From contig NZ_JAFEUV020000001.1 in NCBI RefSeq assembly GCF_017355915.2, positions 496,001 to 560,000 on the forward strand: DNA of 64,000 nt, given 5' to 3'. The DNA comes from Telluribacter roseus. GTDB lineage: Bacteria > Bacteroidota > Bacteroidia > Cytophagales > Spirosomataceae. The notes under the pieces were generated by a model. It had not been told where the DNA came from, made no database searches, and was given only the letters and a program-made list of their open reading frames with translations. How positions within the stretch are numbered: the first letter of the stretch is position 1; every line of letters begins with the position of its first letter. Positions 16,955 through 25,395 of the stretch are shown here, one piece after another. The position numbers were made by a program, and so were the translations under genes.

Positions 16955-17587
16955 ATGTCAAAAAAGCAAAAGTACTATGTGGTCTGGCAGGGGCGTCAGA
17001 CGGGGGTATTCACCGATTGGAAGGAGTGCGAAGCCCAGATCAAAGGTTTTCAGGATGCGCGTTATAAGTCATTTGATTCGCTGAAAGAGGCCGAGGCGGC
17101 CATCCAGCGCAACTACTGGGAGTTTGTCAGTAAAAAAGAAACTACTCCCGCCACCAGGGAAGCCCCCGCCAGTGTAGGGCAACCCATCAAAGAAAGCATA
17201 GCCGTCGATGCGGCCTGGAATACCGCCACCGGCGACATGGAGTACCAGGGCGTGTACCTGCGTACGGGCGAGCGGATATTTCTGCAGGGGCCTTTCAAAG
17301 ATGCTACCAACAACATAGGGGAGTTCCTGGCCATAGTACACGGCCTGGCCTACCTGCAGAAGCACAACTCGAACCTTCCTATTTACTCTGATTCTAAAAC
17401 TGCCATTAGCTGGGTAAAGAAGAAGCACGCCAATACCAAGCTGGAGCTCACTCCCCGCAACAAGCCGGTGTTTGAAATGCTGCAGCGGGCCGAGCGGTGG
17501 CTGGCTGATAACAAGTACTCCAATCAGATACTCAAATGGGAGACGGAGTACTGGGGGGAGAATCCTGCTGATTTTGGCCGAAAGTAA
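16955..17587 (+). CDS. rnhA: ribonuclease HI with hybrid-binding N-domain
   Basis: Degrades the RNA strand of RNA/DNA hybrids. The 210 residues comprise an N-terminal caulimovirus viroplasmin-like domain (YYVVWQGRQTGVFTDW, 7-22), which binds hybrids, a linker, and the RNase H domain. Catalytic residues appear as AVDAAW (Asp near 78), NIGEFLA (Glu), YSDSKTA (Asp) and NPADFGRK (Asp near the C-terminus). This two-domain form is common in Bacteroidota. It is followed by two GTGGCAC palindromes before trmN6. Confidence 0.93.
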   Translation: MSKKQKYYVVWQGRQTGVFTDWKECEAQIKGFQDARYKSFDSLKEAEAAIQRNYWEFVSKKETTPATREAPASVGQPIKESIAVDAAWNTATGDMEYQGVYLRTGERIFLQGPFKDATNNIGEFLAIVHGLAYLQKHNSNLPIYSDSKTAISWVKKKHANTKLELTPRNKPVFEMLQRAERWLADNKYSNQILKWETEYWGENPADFGRK

Positions 17588-17596
17588 TATCAACCA

Positions 17597-17672
17597 CCCG
17601 TGCCACGGTTCCAAACCGTGGCACGGGTTCCAGAATAAAGTACCTGTGGCACCGCTTTACACAGTGCCACAG
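17597..17672. repeat. pair of GTGGCAC palindromes
   Basis: The first hairpin has perfect 14-bp arms (17597-17610 and 17614-17627) around CCGTGCCACGG with a 3-nt loop. The second has 9-bp arms CTGTGGCAC / GTGCCACAG (17644-17652, 17664-17672). Another copy of the first type lies at 43116-43148. Both stand between genes on the same strand. Confidence 0.8.
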
Positions 17673-17685
17673 ATTCAAGCAGACT

Positions 17686-18408
17686 ATGCCGCGTAACCAT
17701 TCCTTTCGATTTAAGCAGTTCACCGTACAGCAGGACCAGTGCGCCATGAAGGTATGCACCGATGCCTGCGTGCTGGGCGCGTGGGCGCAGGTGGATGGGG
17801 CGAAGAAGGTATTAGACATCGGTACCGGTACCGGGCTGCTGTCCCTGATGGTGGCGCAGCGTACTACTGGTGCCAGCATAGATGCCATTGAGCTGGATGA
17901 GGCCGCTGCGCAGCAGGCCCGTGACAATGTAGCCGCCAGTCCGTTTACCGGACGGGTACAGGTTATTCATACGCCCATTCAGCAGCACAAGCCGCAGGAA
18001 CTGTACGACTGCATCATTACCAATCCCCCTTTTTTTCAGGCCGATCTGCGTTCACCTGATGCGGGGGTCAACCAGGCGCACCACGCGCAGGACCTAACCT
18101 TTGCCGAACTACTGGCGGCTATAGACCGGCTCCTGAAGAAGACTGGCGTATGGAATGTACTACTACCGGTGGAGGAGAGTGATAAGTTGCAGCAACTGGC
18201 AGAGGTAGGGGGCTGGGTACCTACCCACCAGTTACTGCTTACTCACCAGCCGGGCCGGAAGCCTTTTCGGATGCTGAGTACCTACGTGCATAATGAGCGG
18301 AGGGCTGTAACTAATATGAAAAAAGAATTGTTTATTTACGAGACCGACGGCCGGACGTACTCCCCGGAGTTTCGTGAGCTGTTGAAAGAGTTTTACATTA
18401 TTTTCTGA
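17686..18408 (+). CDS. trmN6: tRNA1(Val) adenine37-N6-methyltransferase
   Basis: S-adenosylmethionine-dependent methyltransferase of the YfiC/TrmN6 type, 240 residues. Motif I is VLDIGTGTGLLSLM near 42-55, the acidic loop IDAIELDE follows near 65-72, and the catalytic NPPFFQ near 112-117 shows that it methylates an exocyclic adenine nitrogen. It should modify A37 of tRNA-Val. The next gene begins 14 bp after its stop with a GTG, suggesting co-transcription with the glycosyltransferase. Confidence 0.88.
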   Translation: MPRNHSFRFKQFTVQQDQCAMKVCTDACVLGAWAQVDGAKKVLDIGTGTGLLSLMVAQRTTGASIDAIELDEAAAQQARDNVAASPFTGRVQVIHTPIQQHKPQELYDCIITNPPFFQADLRSPDAGVNQAHHAQDLTFAELLAAIDRLLKKTGVWNVLLPVEESDKLQQLAEVGGWVPTHQLLLTHQPGRKPFRMLSTYVHNERRAVTNMKKELFIYETDGRTYSPEFRELLKEFYIIF

Positions 18409-18422
18409 ATAAAGATATTTCT

Positions 18423-19463
18423 GTGTCCGAAAGAGAATCCATATCGCTGCGGCAAACCAGTACCAGTATCCGCCCGTCCAAATCCGAACCGTCCGTTCAG
18501 GTATCAGTAGTGGTGCCCCTCTACAATGAGGACGAGTCATTGCCTGAGCTTCACGATTGGATCGTGCGGGTCATGAAGGAAAACGGGTACACCTACGAGA
18601 TCCTGTTCATCGACGATGGCAGCCGCGACCGCTCGTGGGAAGTCATTGAAGCGCTTTCTGGCCGGAATCCGCACGTGCGTGGTATCCGTTTCTCCCGCAA
18701 CTACGGCAAAACCGCCGCCCTGCAGACAGGCTTTCAGGCCATTAACGGCCGGGTAGTGATTACGATGGACGCTGACCTGCAGGACAGTCCCGACGAGATA
18801 CCCGACCTGTACCGGATGATCACCGAAGAAGGGTACGACCTGGTATCGGGCTGGAAAAAGAAACGCTACGACCCGCTGAGCAAGACCATCCCGACCAAGC
18901 TGTACAATGCCGCTACACGGGCTATCTCGGATGTGTATCTGCACGACTTCAACTGCGGCCTTAAAGCCTACCGCTGTGAGGTGGTGAAGAATATGATCAT
19001 CTACGGTGAAATGCACCGTTACATACCCGTTATAGCCAAGTGGAATGGTTACGACCGCATCGGCGAAAAGGTAGTGCAGCACCGTGCCCGCAAGTATGGT
19101 ACCACCAAGTTTGGGCTGGAGCGCTTTATCTACGGCTTCCTGGACCTGCTGTCTATTGCCTTTGTCAATAAGTTTGGTCGCCGTCCGATGCACTTTTTTG
19201 GTAGCATGGGTATTCTGATGTTCTTCTTTGGCTCTATGATTACGCTATGGCTCATTGCCGAGAAGCTCTGGAAAATCTACATGCTCAAGCCGTATCGTAA
19301 CGTCACCGACAACCCGCTGTTCTTCCTGGCGCTGGTCGTAATCATCCTGGGTACGCAGTTCTTCCTGGGAGGCTTTATTGGCGAGCTATTCGTGAAGCAA
19401 TCCGTCAAGAAGACGGGGGATTACGTCATTGCCGACATCGTAGGCGATGAGCAGAATCAGTGA
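18423..19463 (+). CDS. family 2 glycosyltransferase, membrane-bound (GtrB/DPM1-like)
   Basis: A 346-residue polyprenyl-phosphate glycosyltransferase. The GT-A domain begins at VSVVVPLYNEDESL (near 27-40), with the DxD in MDADLQD near 117-123 and GLKAYR near 180. Two C-terminal membrane helices lie near 257-280 and 301-325, as in GtrB and dolichol-phosphate mannose synthases. It would load a sugar onto undecaprenyl phosphate for surface glycans. The start is a GTG at 18423, because no ATG precedes the GT-A core. Confidence 0.88.
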   Translation: MSERESISLRQTSTSIRPSKSEPSVQVSVVVPLYNEDESLPELHDWIVRVMKENGYTYEILFIDDGSRDRSWEVIEALSGRNPHVRGIRFSRNYGKTAALQTGFQAINGRVVITMDADLQDSPDEIPDLYRMITEEGYDLVSGWKKKRYDPLSKTIPTKLYNAATRAISDVYLHDFNCGLKAYRCEVVKNMIIYGEMHRYIPVIAKWNGYDRIGEKVVQHRARKYGTTKFGLERFIYGFLDLLSIAFVNKFGRRPMHFFGSMGILMFFFGSMITLWLIAEKLWKIYMLKPYRNVTDNPLFFLALVVIILGTQFFLGGFIGELFVKQSVKKTGDYVIADIVGDEQNQ

Positions 19464-19512
19464 GCAGTATTTAATGACCAGTGATCAGTGACCAATTACC
19501 AATTCCCACTAA
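19461..19512 (+). repeat. TGA-rich trailer repeat (CAGTGA type)
   Basis: Beginning at the stop codon of the glycosyltransferase, CAGTGAGCAG, AATGACCAGTGATCAGTGACC and AATTACCAATTCCC follow one another. A related stretch lies at 8241-8310. Confidence 0.55.
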
Positions 19513-19535
19513 TCATTTACCTTAGTAGTACCATC

Positions 19536-19572
19536 AATAAAGCGCAGCCTTCCCGGAAGGCTGCGCTTTATT
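19536..19572. terminator. bidirectional hairpin terminator
   Basis: Perfect 18-bp arms (AATAAAGCGCAGCCTTCC and its complement) around one central base, between the convergent glycosyltransferase and serine hydrolase genes. Confidence 0.9.
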
Positions 19573-19602
19573 ATTAGTGTGGATATAGCAGAAAGTATTC
19601 TT

Positions 19603-20778
19603 TTAATGAAGCAAAGCTTCTAGTACCTCATTCTTTAGGCTCTCCGCCAGCCCGGCAAAGGTACTTTCGGTTACGGTACCTACATTGGTAGCCAGGAATA
19701 GGTACAGCCCGTGCTCGGGGAAGTAGAGCATGGCACAGCCGGCTCCCAGTCCGGCACCACCGTGGCCGTAGGCTACGTGTCCTCCCTGTTCGTAGTAAAA
19801 CAGACCCATGCCGTAGGTAGATTTGTTAACTTGGTCGTTAACCCATGTTTTCATCAGCGCCAGGGATGAGGGCTTTAGCAGTTTTCCTTCCATCAGACCT
19901 TTGGTGAATTTGATCACATCCAGGGGTGTGGCTACCATTCCATCATCCCCAACCATAGAGCTAACATTGGCCTTCTGCATGACCGAGTTATTCTCCAGGG
20001 TACCCGTTCCAAAGCGGTCCCAGTAGGTATTGACCAGCCTGGGGTCTTGCAGATAGTCAGGTGTGTTATAGTACAGGGTATTGTCCAAATGGAGCGGGGC
20101 CAGAATGTGCTGCCGGATATACCCGGCATGGTCGCCGGTAATGGCATCAACGACCAGGGCCAGCAGCATATAGTTGGTGTTGGTGTACTGATACTTCGCC
20201 CCCGGCTCAAACCGCAGTGGTTTTCCTTTGATAAAACCAAGCAGCTCCTCGCTGGTAAACGTATGCCTAGGATGCTGCAGCAGGTACGTCACATAACCCG
20301 GATCTTCGGTGTACTCATTGACACCGGAGGTATGGTTAAGCAGCATCCTCACGGTGATCTTTTCGCTATCCGTCAGGTACCCTTTGTAGGGCAGAGGTAA
20401 GTAACTGCTGATGGATTGATCCAGGTCTATCTTGCCAGCCTCATACAGTTGCAGTACTGCGACGGCCATATACGTTTTGGTTACGCTTTGCAGGTACTGC
20501 AGTTGACATATTTGCATAGGAGTCTTATCTTCTATTTTAGCGTAGCCCGAGCTACCTGCCCAGAAACCTTCCTGAGGAGAATAAACAGCCATTGCCACGC
20601 CGGGCAAGCCCAGGCGGGTGTACTTGTTCATGAGGTTCTGCAGAGCTTCGCTGCCTGAGTACCCGCTGTTGATCGGGTCACTACTGACGCAGGTCGAATC
20701 TACTGGTTCGCTGAATGGTTCGGGAGTACAGCCTGTGATCAGCAGTATCAGCAGGCTTATAATTAAGATATATTTCAT
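19603..20778 (-). CDS. class C beta-lactamase-like serine hydrolase lipoprotein
   Basis: A 391-residue member of the serine beta-lactamase/penicillin-binding superfamily. A lipoprotein signal ends in LLITGC (Cys17), placing it on the membrane. The SxxK motif is QSVTKTY (Ser near 99) and the YxN motif is QYTNTNY (Tyr near 198). HGGAGLGAG near 340 replaces the KTG box. It is likely an esterase or D-aminopeptidase rather than an antibiotic-degrading enzyme (inference). It lies 24 bp after the next gene on the same strand and probably shares its transcript. Confidence 0.85.
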   Translation of the reverse strand: MKYILIISLLILLITGCTPEPFSEPVDSTCVSSDPINSGYSGSEALQNLMNKYTRLGLPGVAMAVYSPQEGFWAGSSGYAKIEDKTPMQICQLQYLQSVTKTYMAVAVLQLYEAGKIDLDQSISSYLPLPYKGYLTDSEKITVRMLLNHTSGVNEYTEDPGYVTYLLQHPRHTFTSEELLGFIKGKPLRFEPGAKYQYTNTNYMLLALVVDAITGDHAGYIRQHILAPLHLDNTLYYNTPDYLQDPRLVNTYWDRFGTGTLENNSVMQKANVSSMVGDDGMVATPLDVIKFTKGLMEGKLLKPSSLALMKTWVNDQVNKSTYGMGLFYYEQGGHVAYGHGGAGLGAGCAMLYFPEHGLYLFLATNVGTVTESTFAGLAESLKNEVLEALLH

Positions 20779-20802
20779 GGCTAAATAGTAGTAGGTAAAT
20801 GA

Positions 20803-21390
20803 TTAAAAATGGATTCTGGAGCCGGCCTGCAGGAGCTGGTTAGGAACCAGCGGGGCTGATGGGTTGTAGTGGCCCGCAACGAACAGCTGGTAGCTAATAA
20901 AAGGTGAGATAGGCAGACCTCTGGAAGGATTGAGGCCAACCGAAATACCTACCGGTATCAGAGGGAGCCACTTGCCGCTGTTCCTGGCCTGCACCCACTC
21001 TCCGTTGGCTGGGCGCCAGCTGTCGGTCGGGTGGTGGATGTACCAGCCACCTACACCAGCTTTCAGTTCGGTATAGAAGGCACCGACTATGCGGGGACGC
21101 CAGGCGGTTTGCGTCATGACCATCATGCCGCTGCCCACGGAACGGTTGCTTTGCCATCCCACGCTCAACTGTTGTACCAGGGTACTCTTTCTATTAAGTA
21201 GGAGCTCGGTTCCGACAAATACCCCTACGTTGGAAAAACTAGTCTTGACGTCCCGGAGTGGGAGGGCCAGGGAGTGAAACTGTACACCTACCATCAAGGG
21301 GAGGCTGCGGTTGGTGGGAGCTGTTTTTTCCTGTGCTAAAGCGTAGGTAGTTGCCCAAAGTAGGAAGGTAAGAAGAAGAAAATTTTTCAT
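20803..21390 (-). CDS. exported protein of unknown function
   Basis: A 195-residue protein with a signal peptide (MKNFLLLTFLLWATTYALA, cut near 19). The mature part has alternating beta-like stretches and ends in SRIHF, which suggests an outer-membrane barrel. The open frame runs upstream to 21477, but ATG 21390 starts the signal peptide and lies just after a good promoter. It sits between a LytTR regulator and a serine hydrolase on the same strand, with 24 bp to the latter. No family is recognised. Confidence 0.7.
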   Translation of the reverse strand: MKNFLLLTFLLWATTYALAQEKTAPTNRSLPLMVGVQFHSLALPLRDVKTSFSNVGVFVGTELLLNRKSTLVQQLSVGWQSNRSVGSGMMVMTQTAWRPRIVGAFYTELKAGVGGWYIHHPTDSWRPANGEWVQARNSGKWLPLIPVGISVGLNPSRGLPISPFISYQLFVAGHYNPSAPLVPNQLLQAGSRIHF

Positions 21391-21411
21391 GGCTGTATTG
21401 TTTTGATGCGG

Positions 21412-21443
21412 CAAACTTATCTGCCACGGAGTACTCAAAACAA
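21412..21443 (-). promoter_or_regulatory. promoter of the 20.8-21.4 kb gene pair
   Basis: On the minus strand TAAGTTTG (21412-21419) fits TAnnTTTG. TTG complements lie at 21441-21443 (21-bp gap) and 21436-21438 (16-bp gap). The start of transcription would lie within about 20 bp of the ATG at 21390. Confidence 0.5.
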
Positions 21444-21508
21444 GCCAATAAGTGCCAAATCTGGCGAAATGCAGCATTTATACCCATGAAATGCAGCCCA
21501 TCGGACTA

Positions 21509-22342
21509 CTAAAGAGCAAACCATTCCTTGAAAGCAGGCGCTTTGAGCCGACTGGCCGTAACAGAAGTGGGGAGCGTAGGCGAGGGGAGTAGCAGTACAT
21601 GAATCTTGCTGTTGTCGGCCCGCTCAAAGCCACGGATCATGCCCCGATGGATAATGTACTGCCGGTTGACCCGGAAAAAGGAGCGTTCGGGTAGTTGTTC
21701 CTCTACTTTGTCCAGCGATTGGTCCAGGAGGTACTTTTCGCCAATCTGGTTGCAGACTACCGTATATTCACCGTCTACATAAAAGCCCGAAATTTCTTCA
21801 AAGTGAAGCAGGAGGTCCTTCTTACCGAAACGTACCATCAGTCCCGTCTGGTCCGGCTTCGGCCCTTCCTCTGCAGGTACCGGGGCTTTTTGCCCTTCTG
21901 CTTGTTGCCATAGGTCATAGAAGAACAGACCAGTGTAGATGCCATTGACCACAAAGTTCCAGATCACAAAGAGAAACATGGTCTTGGTGTAGAAGTCCAG
22001 CGGGATGGGATCTCCGCCGGCCAGCCAGTTGACCAGCTCGGTAAGGAACGAAAGCACCACCACGGTAGACAGCGAGGTACCTATAAGCTGGAGCAGAATC
22101 CGTTTGAGAGGCGCTTCGGTGTAGGGGAGGGTACCGTCGAGGTAACAGATGATGCTACGAATGGCCCACCAGGCGGCGTAGCCTTCCAGCGTATCGATAC
22201 AAAAGGTAGCTACTGTAAACCAGCTGAGCGAAATGGTATCATAAGTAAGGTAGTAGTTGAGGGAGTTGATGAGCGGAATCAGGATCAGGAAAAGCCTGAC
22301 GTCATTGACGCTGTTCCTGTAATAAAATTTGGGGTGATCCAT
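21509..22342 (-). CDS. LytTR DNA-binding regulator with four membrane helices
   Basis: A one-component membrane regulator of 277 residues. Four hydrophobic helices lie near 15-35, 42-62, 84-108 and 125-145. After a linker the LytTR domain (about 170-277) shows ISGFYVDGEYTVV, LDQSLDKVEEQLPERSFFRVNRQYIIH and NSKIHVLLL. Such proteins bind direct repeats upstream of neighbouring genes. The exported-protein gene 118 bp downstream on the same strand is the natural candidate target. The start at 22342 is the first ATG in frame. Confidence 0.87.
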   Translation of the reverse strand: MDHPKFYYRNSVNDVRLFLILIPLINSLNYYLTYDTISLSWFTVATFCIDTLEGYAAWWAIRSIICYLDGTLPYTEAPLKRILLQLIGTSLSTVVVLSFLTELVNWLAGGDPIPLDFYTKTMFLFVIWNFVVNGIYTGLFFYDLWQQAEGQKAPVPAEEGPKPDQTGLMVRFGKKDLLLHFEEISGFYVDGEYTVVCNQIGEKYLLDQSLDKVEEQLPERSFFRVNRQYIIHRGMIRGFERADNSKIHVLLLPSPTLPTSVTASRLKAPAFKEWFAL

Positions 22343-22472
22343 GGTGTACAGCGTGATTGGCTCCGTTAGGCTACTCTACTTCCGGCTGTCAGGGCAGAAG
22401 GTTGCCCATCGGAGGTACTTCCTGCAAAACTAATTCTTTCTTCTGGTACATCATCCGCTGCCGTACCTCTTT

Positions 22473-23420
22473 TCACCCCCCATGATTCTCCAGGCTGGGC
22501 CAGGTTTTGCGGTCGCGCAGGTAGGTGTCAAACCAGTTGATGGTTTGCTGCAGGTAGTCGGCGCGGTGTTCGATGAGCGAGTGCTGCCCGCCCTCGTACA
22601 GGATGAACCGAAATGGTTGCTTGATCTGGTAGAATTTGTTGACCAGGTCAAGTACCTGATCCGTAGGTACCCGCCAGTCGGCGGTGCCCTGAAGCATCAG
22701 GATCGGGGTAGTCTTGCTGATTTTCTCCGCTACATACACCGCGGAGCGCTCTTTCAGGACGGGCGAGTGGATGTCGGCGTAGCCGGGGATCAGCTCTTTG
22801 TATACCTCATCAAAGTCCGGGCGACTCTTCATGAGCTTGATCAGATCCGTAATACCACTACCTACCACGGCGGCTTTGATCTTCGAAGTCCGGGTAAGGG
22901 CCAGGTAGGTCATCATGCCCCCCCGGCTCCAGCCAAACATCCCGATGCGGGAGGTATCGGCCTTGGGTACCTCTGCGAGCGCCGGTATCAGGTTCAGTAC
23001 ATCATTCACGTCCTTTCCGCCAAACTCTTCCTTACCCTCGCCGCCATCGTTACCCCGGTACTGGCTGGCTATGATCACATACCCCTTGCTGCTCAGTTCT
23101 CCCAAGCCTCGAAGGATAAACCCTTCGTCGGTGATCTTGCTGAACTCCTGGTTGCCACCCCTATTGTAAATAATGCCGGGGTAGCTGCCCGCCTGCTTAG
23201 GCGTTGCCAGGTACCCCTTCACCTTCAGGCCATCCGAGAGGTACGTAATATGGTAGAAGTCGACCGTGGCAAGTATGGACCGGATACGGGGAGCTATTTT
23301 CGCCAGACTATCGATACTTTGAGTGGACAGGGTAATAGGTACCTGATCTAAGATCCGCCTGGTCTGTGACCGGGCTGTGAGGCAGGATAGGACAAGTAGT
23401 AGGGAGAAGATATATTTCAT
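22473..23420 (-). CDS. secreted alpha/beta hydrolase, prolyl-oligopeptidase type
   Basis: A 315-residue exported peptidase or esterase of the S9 family catalytic-domain type, lacking the propeller. A signal peptide spans about 1-18 (cut after ARS). The catalytic triad is GWSRGGMM (Ser), GTADWRVPTD (Asp) and GGQHSLIEHR (His). Ending near TYLRDRKTW is typical for the group. An in-frame ATG six codons upstream is less likely, since the signal peptide begins at 23420. Its substrate cannot be told. Confidence 0.85.
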   Translation of the reverse strand: MKYIFSLLLVLSCLTARSQTRRILDQVPITLSTQSIDSLAKIAPRIRSILATVDFYHITYLSDGLKVKGYLATPKQAGSYPGIIYNRGGNQEFSKITDEGFILRGLGELSSKGYVIIASQYRGNDGGEGKEEFGGKDVNDVLNLIPALAEVPKADTSRIGMFGWSRGGMMTYLALTRTSKIKAAVVGSGITDLIKLMKSRPDFDEVYKELIPGYADIHSPVLKERSAVYVAEKISKTTPILMLQGTADWRVPTDQVLDLVNKFYQIKQPFRFILYEGGQHSLIEHRADYLQQTINWFDTYLRDRKTWPSLENHGG

Positions 23421-23450
23421 ATAAAGATTATAGTGCACACATAGAGGTCA

Positions 23451-23458
23451 CAAAAGTA
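23451..23458 (-). promoter_or_regulatory. -7 element of the secreted hydrolase
   Basis: The minus strand reads TACTTTTG, a TAnnTTTG match 31 bp before the ATG. Just upstream, GTCGTAG (23463-23469) and CTACGAC (23483-23489) form an inverted repeat that could be an operator or a weak terminator of the next gene. Confidence 0.45.
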
Positions 23459-23517
23459 AAGAGTCGTAGCTTACACAGAAAACTACGACCAAAAATTACG
23501 TACTGTACAGCCCATGA

Positions 23518-25056
23518 CTACTTACGATAAATGCGCAAAGCGGTGTAGGGTTGGGTAGTCTGGTAGGTGAATTTTCCCGCTGCTGCCGTACCTTTTTTCA
23601 CTACCTGCATGTTCCAGGTATCCAGTACCTCCAGGGCGTAGTCTGTGGTGCCGGGTAAATCCAGATTAATGGGCTGTCCTGCCTCTGCCACATAAGCCAG
23701 GTAGTAGGTACCCGGCTTGGCGTAGATGTGTACATTGTTTTTCAGGTTTTTTGGGTCGCCGTTGTCTCTCATCTCCGGAGTCATTTCGTGTACCGGCGCC
23801 TGCTCCATGACTGTTCTGAAGTACCTGATCCGCTCGGGACTCTGACCCATCAGGGTACCCCCTTTGGCCCACCACCGTACTTCGGTTTCGGTATCTGAGT
23901 CATTCTTATACGTATCACCGTGGGTACCATAGCCACCACTCAGCCCCGCCATCCAGAAGTAGCTGCTCATCTCCTGAGAATTCATGTTACCCCAGCCACT
24001 CTTGACGTCCCCTTCGTAGCGCATCTCATCAAAAAGCAGGGGCTTCTTGTACTGATTGCGCCATTTAATGGCATTGTAAAATTCGGCAGTCTGCGCGCTG
24101 ACGTGGGTGATCCAGGGGCGGGTATGGTCGTAGAAATGGTCTTCTGAGCTATACCAGTTGTGGATGCCCCGCAGGCGCTGGTGGGGATCTTCCTTCTGCA
24201 GCAGGGTACCTATGCCCTCCCAGTCTATGGTAGTTTTGATGTCCGGTACGTCCCACTCATTAGCCAGCGACCACCACACATTCCGGTAGGCCGACAGGCG
24301 GGCCATCATGTAGCGCACGTACTTCTCGTTCATCTCTTTACCCATCTTACTATATCCCCAGGCGTCATAGGGGTGAAACAGGATTACGTCCGCCTGAATA
24401 CCCATCTTCATAAGTTGCTCCACCCGCTCGTCAAAATTCCGGAAGAAAGCGTAGTTGGGCTGCGTCAGGTCATTCTCCTTTCCTTCTCTTTTGTACGGGT
24501 ACGCCCAAGGTTCGGTCTTGTTGCCGTACTCGTAGGACTTCGGAAATACGCACATCCTGATTTTGTTGAAGGGAGCCTTCGCCAGTGTTTCCAGCGTCCT
24601 GGCCTGAACCGGCTGCTTGACGCTGGTCCACTGGTAGGCCGTAGTACCTACTGCGTAGTAGGGGGAGCCATCGGCATACTGCAGGTAGTAGGTATTGACC
24701 ACTTTAACAGGGCCATGATTCGTACCCGTAGGGGCTACGCACTGGAAGCCTCCTTTCTTCCCGGAAAGTTGGGCTACATTGCTTTGGGTCTGGTAGGTCC
24801 AGTTGCCCCGGATGGAAGGTGAAAAACGGATCCGGTAGGTGCAGTTACCGTCGTAAAAGCCCGGTACCTGTACGCTTTGTCCACCATTCTTGAAAACGGC
24901 CGCCAGCTCCACCTCCATGTAGGGGTTTCCGGTGGCGGGGCCACTGAGTACTATTTCATGCACCCCCCATTGCTCGGTTTTTTGCTTTTTATTGGCCTGA
25001 GCAAAACCCATTAGTGAGGCGGCGCTCAGAAGTAGTGTAAGTAGGAGTTGTTTCAT
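23518..25056 (-). CDS. DUF5060/DUF4038-type secreted glycoside hydrolase
   Basis: A 512-residue exported protein. A signal peptide (1-19, cut near GFA-Q) is followed by an N-terminal DUF5060 beta-sandwich (about 25-120), a TIM-barrel DUF4038-like region (about 125-410) and a C-terminal beta domain (about 420-512). Candidate catalytic acids are Glu in WWSLANEWDVP and Glu in LLFDEMRYEG, as in clan-A-like barrels. The substrate is unknown; relatives occur in plant-polysaccharide loci. It is transcribed leftward with other hydrolases in this region. Confidence 0.8.
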   Translation of the reverse strand: MKQLLLTLLLSAASLMGFAQANKKQKTEQWGVHEIVLSGPATGNPYMEVELAAVFKNGGQSVQVPGFYDGNCTYRIRFSPSIRGNWTYQTQSNVAQLSGKKGGFQCVAPTGTNHGPVKVVNTYYLQYADGSPYYAVGTTAYQWTSVKQPVQARTLETLAKAPFNKIRMCVFPKSYEYGNKTEPWAYPYKREGKENDLTQPNYAFFRNFDERVEQLMKMGIQADVILFHPYDAWGYSKMGKEMNEKYVRYMMARLSAYRNVWWSLANEWDVPDIKTTIDWEGIGTLLQKEDPHQRLRGIHNWYSSEDHFYDHTRPWITHVSAQTAEFYNAIKWRNQYKKPLLFDEMRYEGDVKSGWGNMNSQEMSSYFWMAGLSGGYGTHGDTYKNDSDTETEVRWWAKGGTLMGQSPERIRYFRTVMEQAPVHEMTPEMRDNGDPKNLKNNVHIYAKPGTYYLAYVAEAGQPINLDLPGTTDYALEVLDTWNMQVVKKGTAAAGKFTYQTTQPYTALRIYRK

Positions 25057-25395
25057 ACTGAAAAGGCTAAGGGTGAGGTATAGGTCTGTTACTGAAGGAA
25101 GAATTTATATGGTACAAGATACTCCTACTCAATGCCATAAATTATTATATGGAAGTATTTTGCCTCATATTCAAACAGGTGTCATTATAATTAATCAGGT
25201 AGTTATCTGATTTCTCAATTCCGTTGCTGGCGAATAGCAAATAGAGGAGACAAAGCGATCTACTGTATCGCTATAGAAAAAGGGCGTAGCCTCTATTTCC
25301 TGGCTATGCCCTTTCAAATAAAAACTATACAAAGATCTCCTTGCCTTACTCTTTATAAACAGATATCACCGCAGGTGTAGATATCTTCTGCTTTT
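25057..25395. other. non-coding spacer
   Basis: This 339-bp AT-rich spacer separates two leftward genes. It contains the hairpin terminator at 25278-25315 and no credible open frame. No promoter with both elements was found for the downstream gene. Confidence 0.6.
25278..25315 (-). terminator. terminator of the flavodoxin-like gene
   Basis: AAAGGGCGTAGCC and GGCTATGCCCTTT arms (one G-T pair) with a 10-nt loop; on the minus strand the stem is followed by a T-run. Confidence 0.75.

Noticed and set aside
19603-20778. Antibiotic-resistance beta-lactamase
   Set aside because: The KTG box is changed to HGGAG and the protein is a lipoprotein, which fits esterase-like relatives better.
22482-23351. 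Plus-strand frame of 289 codons opposite the secreted hydrolase
   Set aside because: The minus-strand gene has signal peptide and catalytic triad; the opposite frame has neither start context nor domain.
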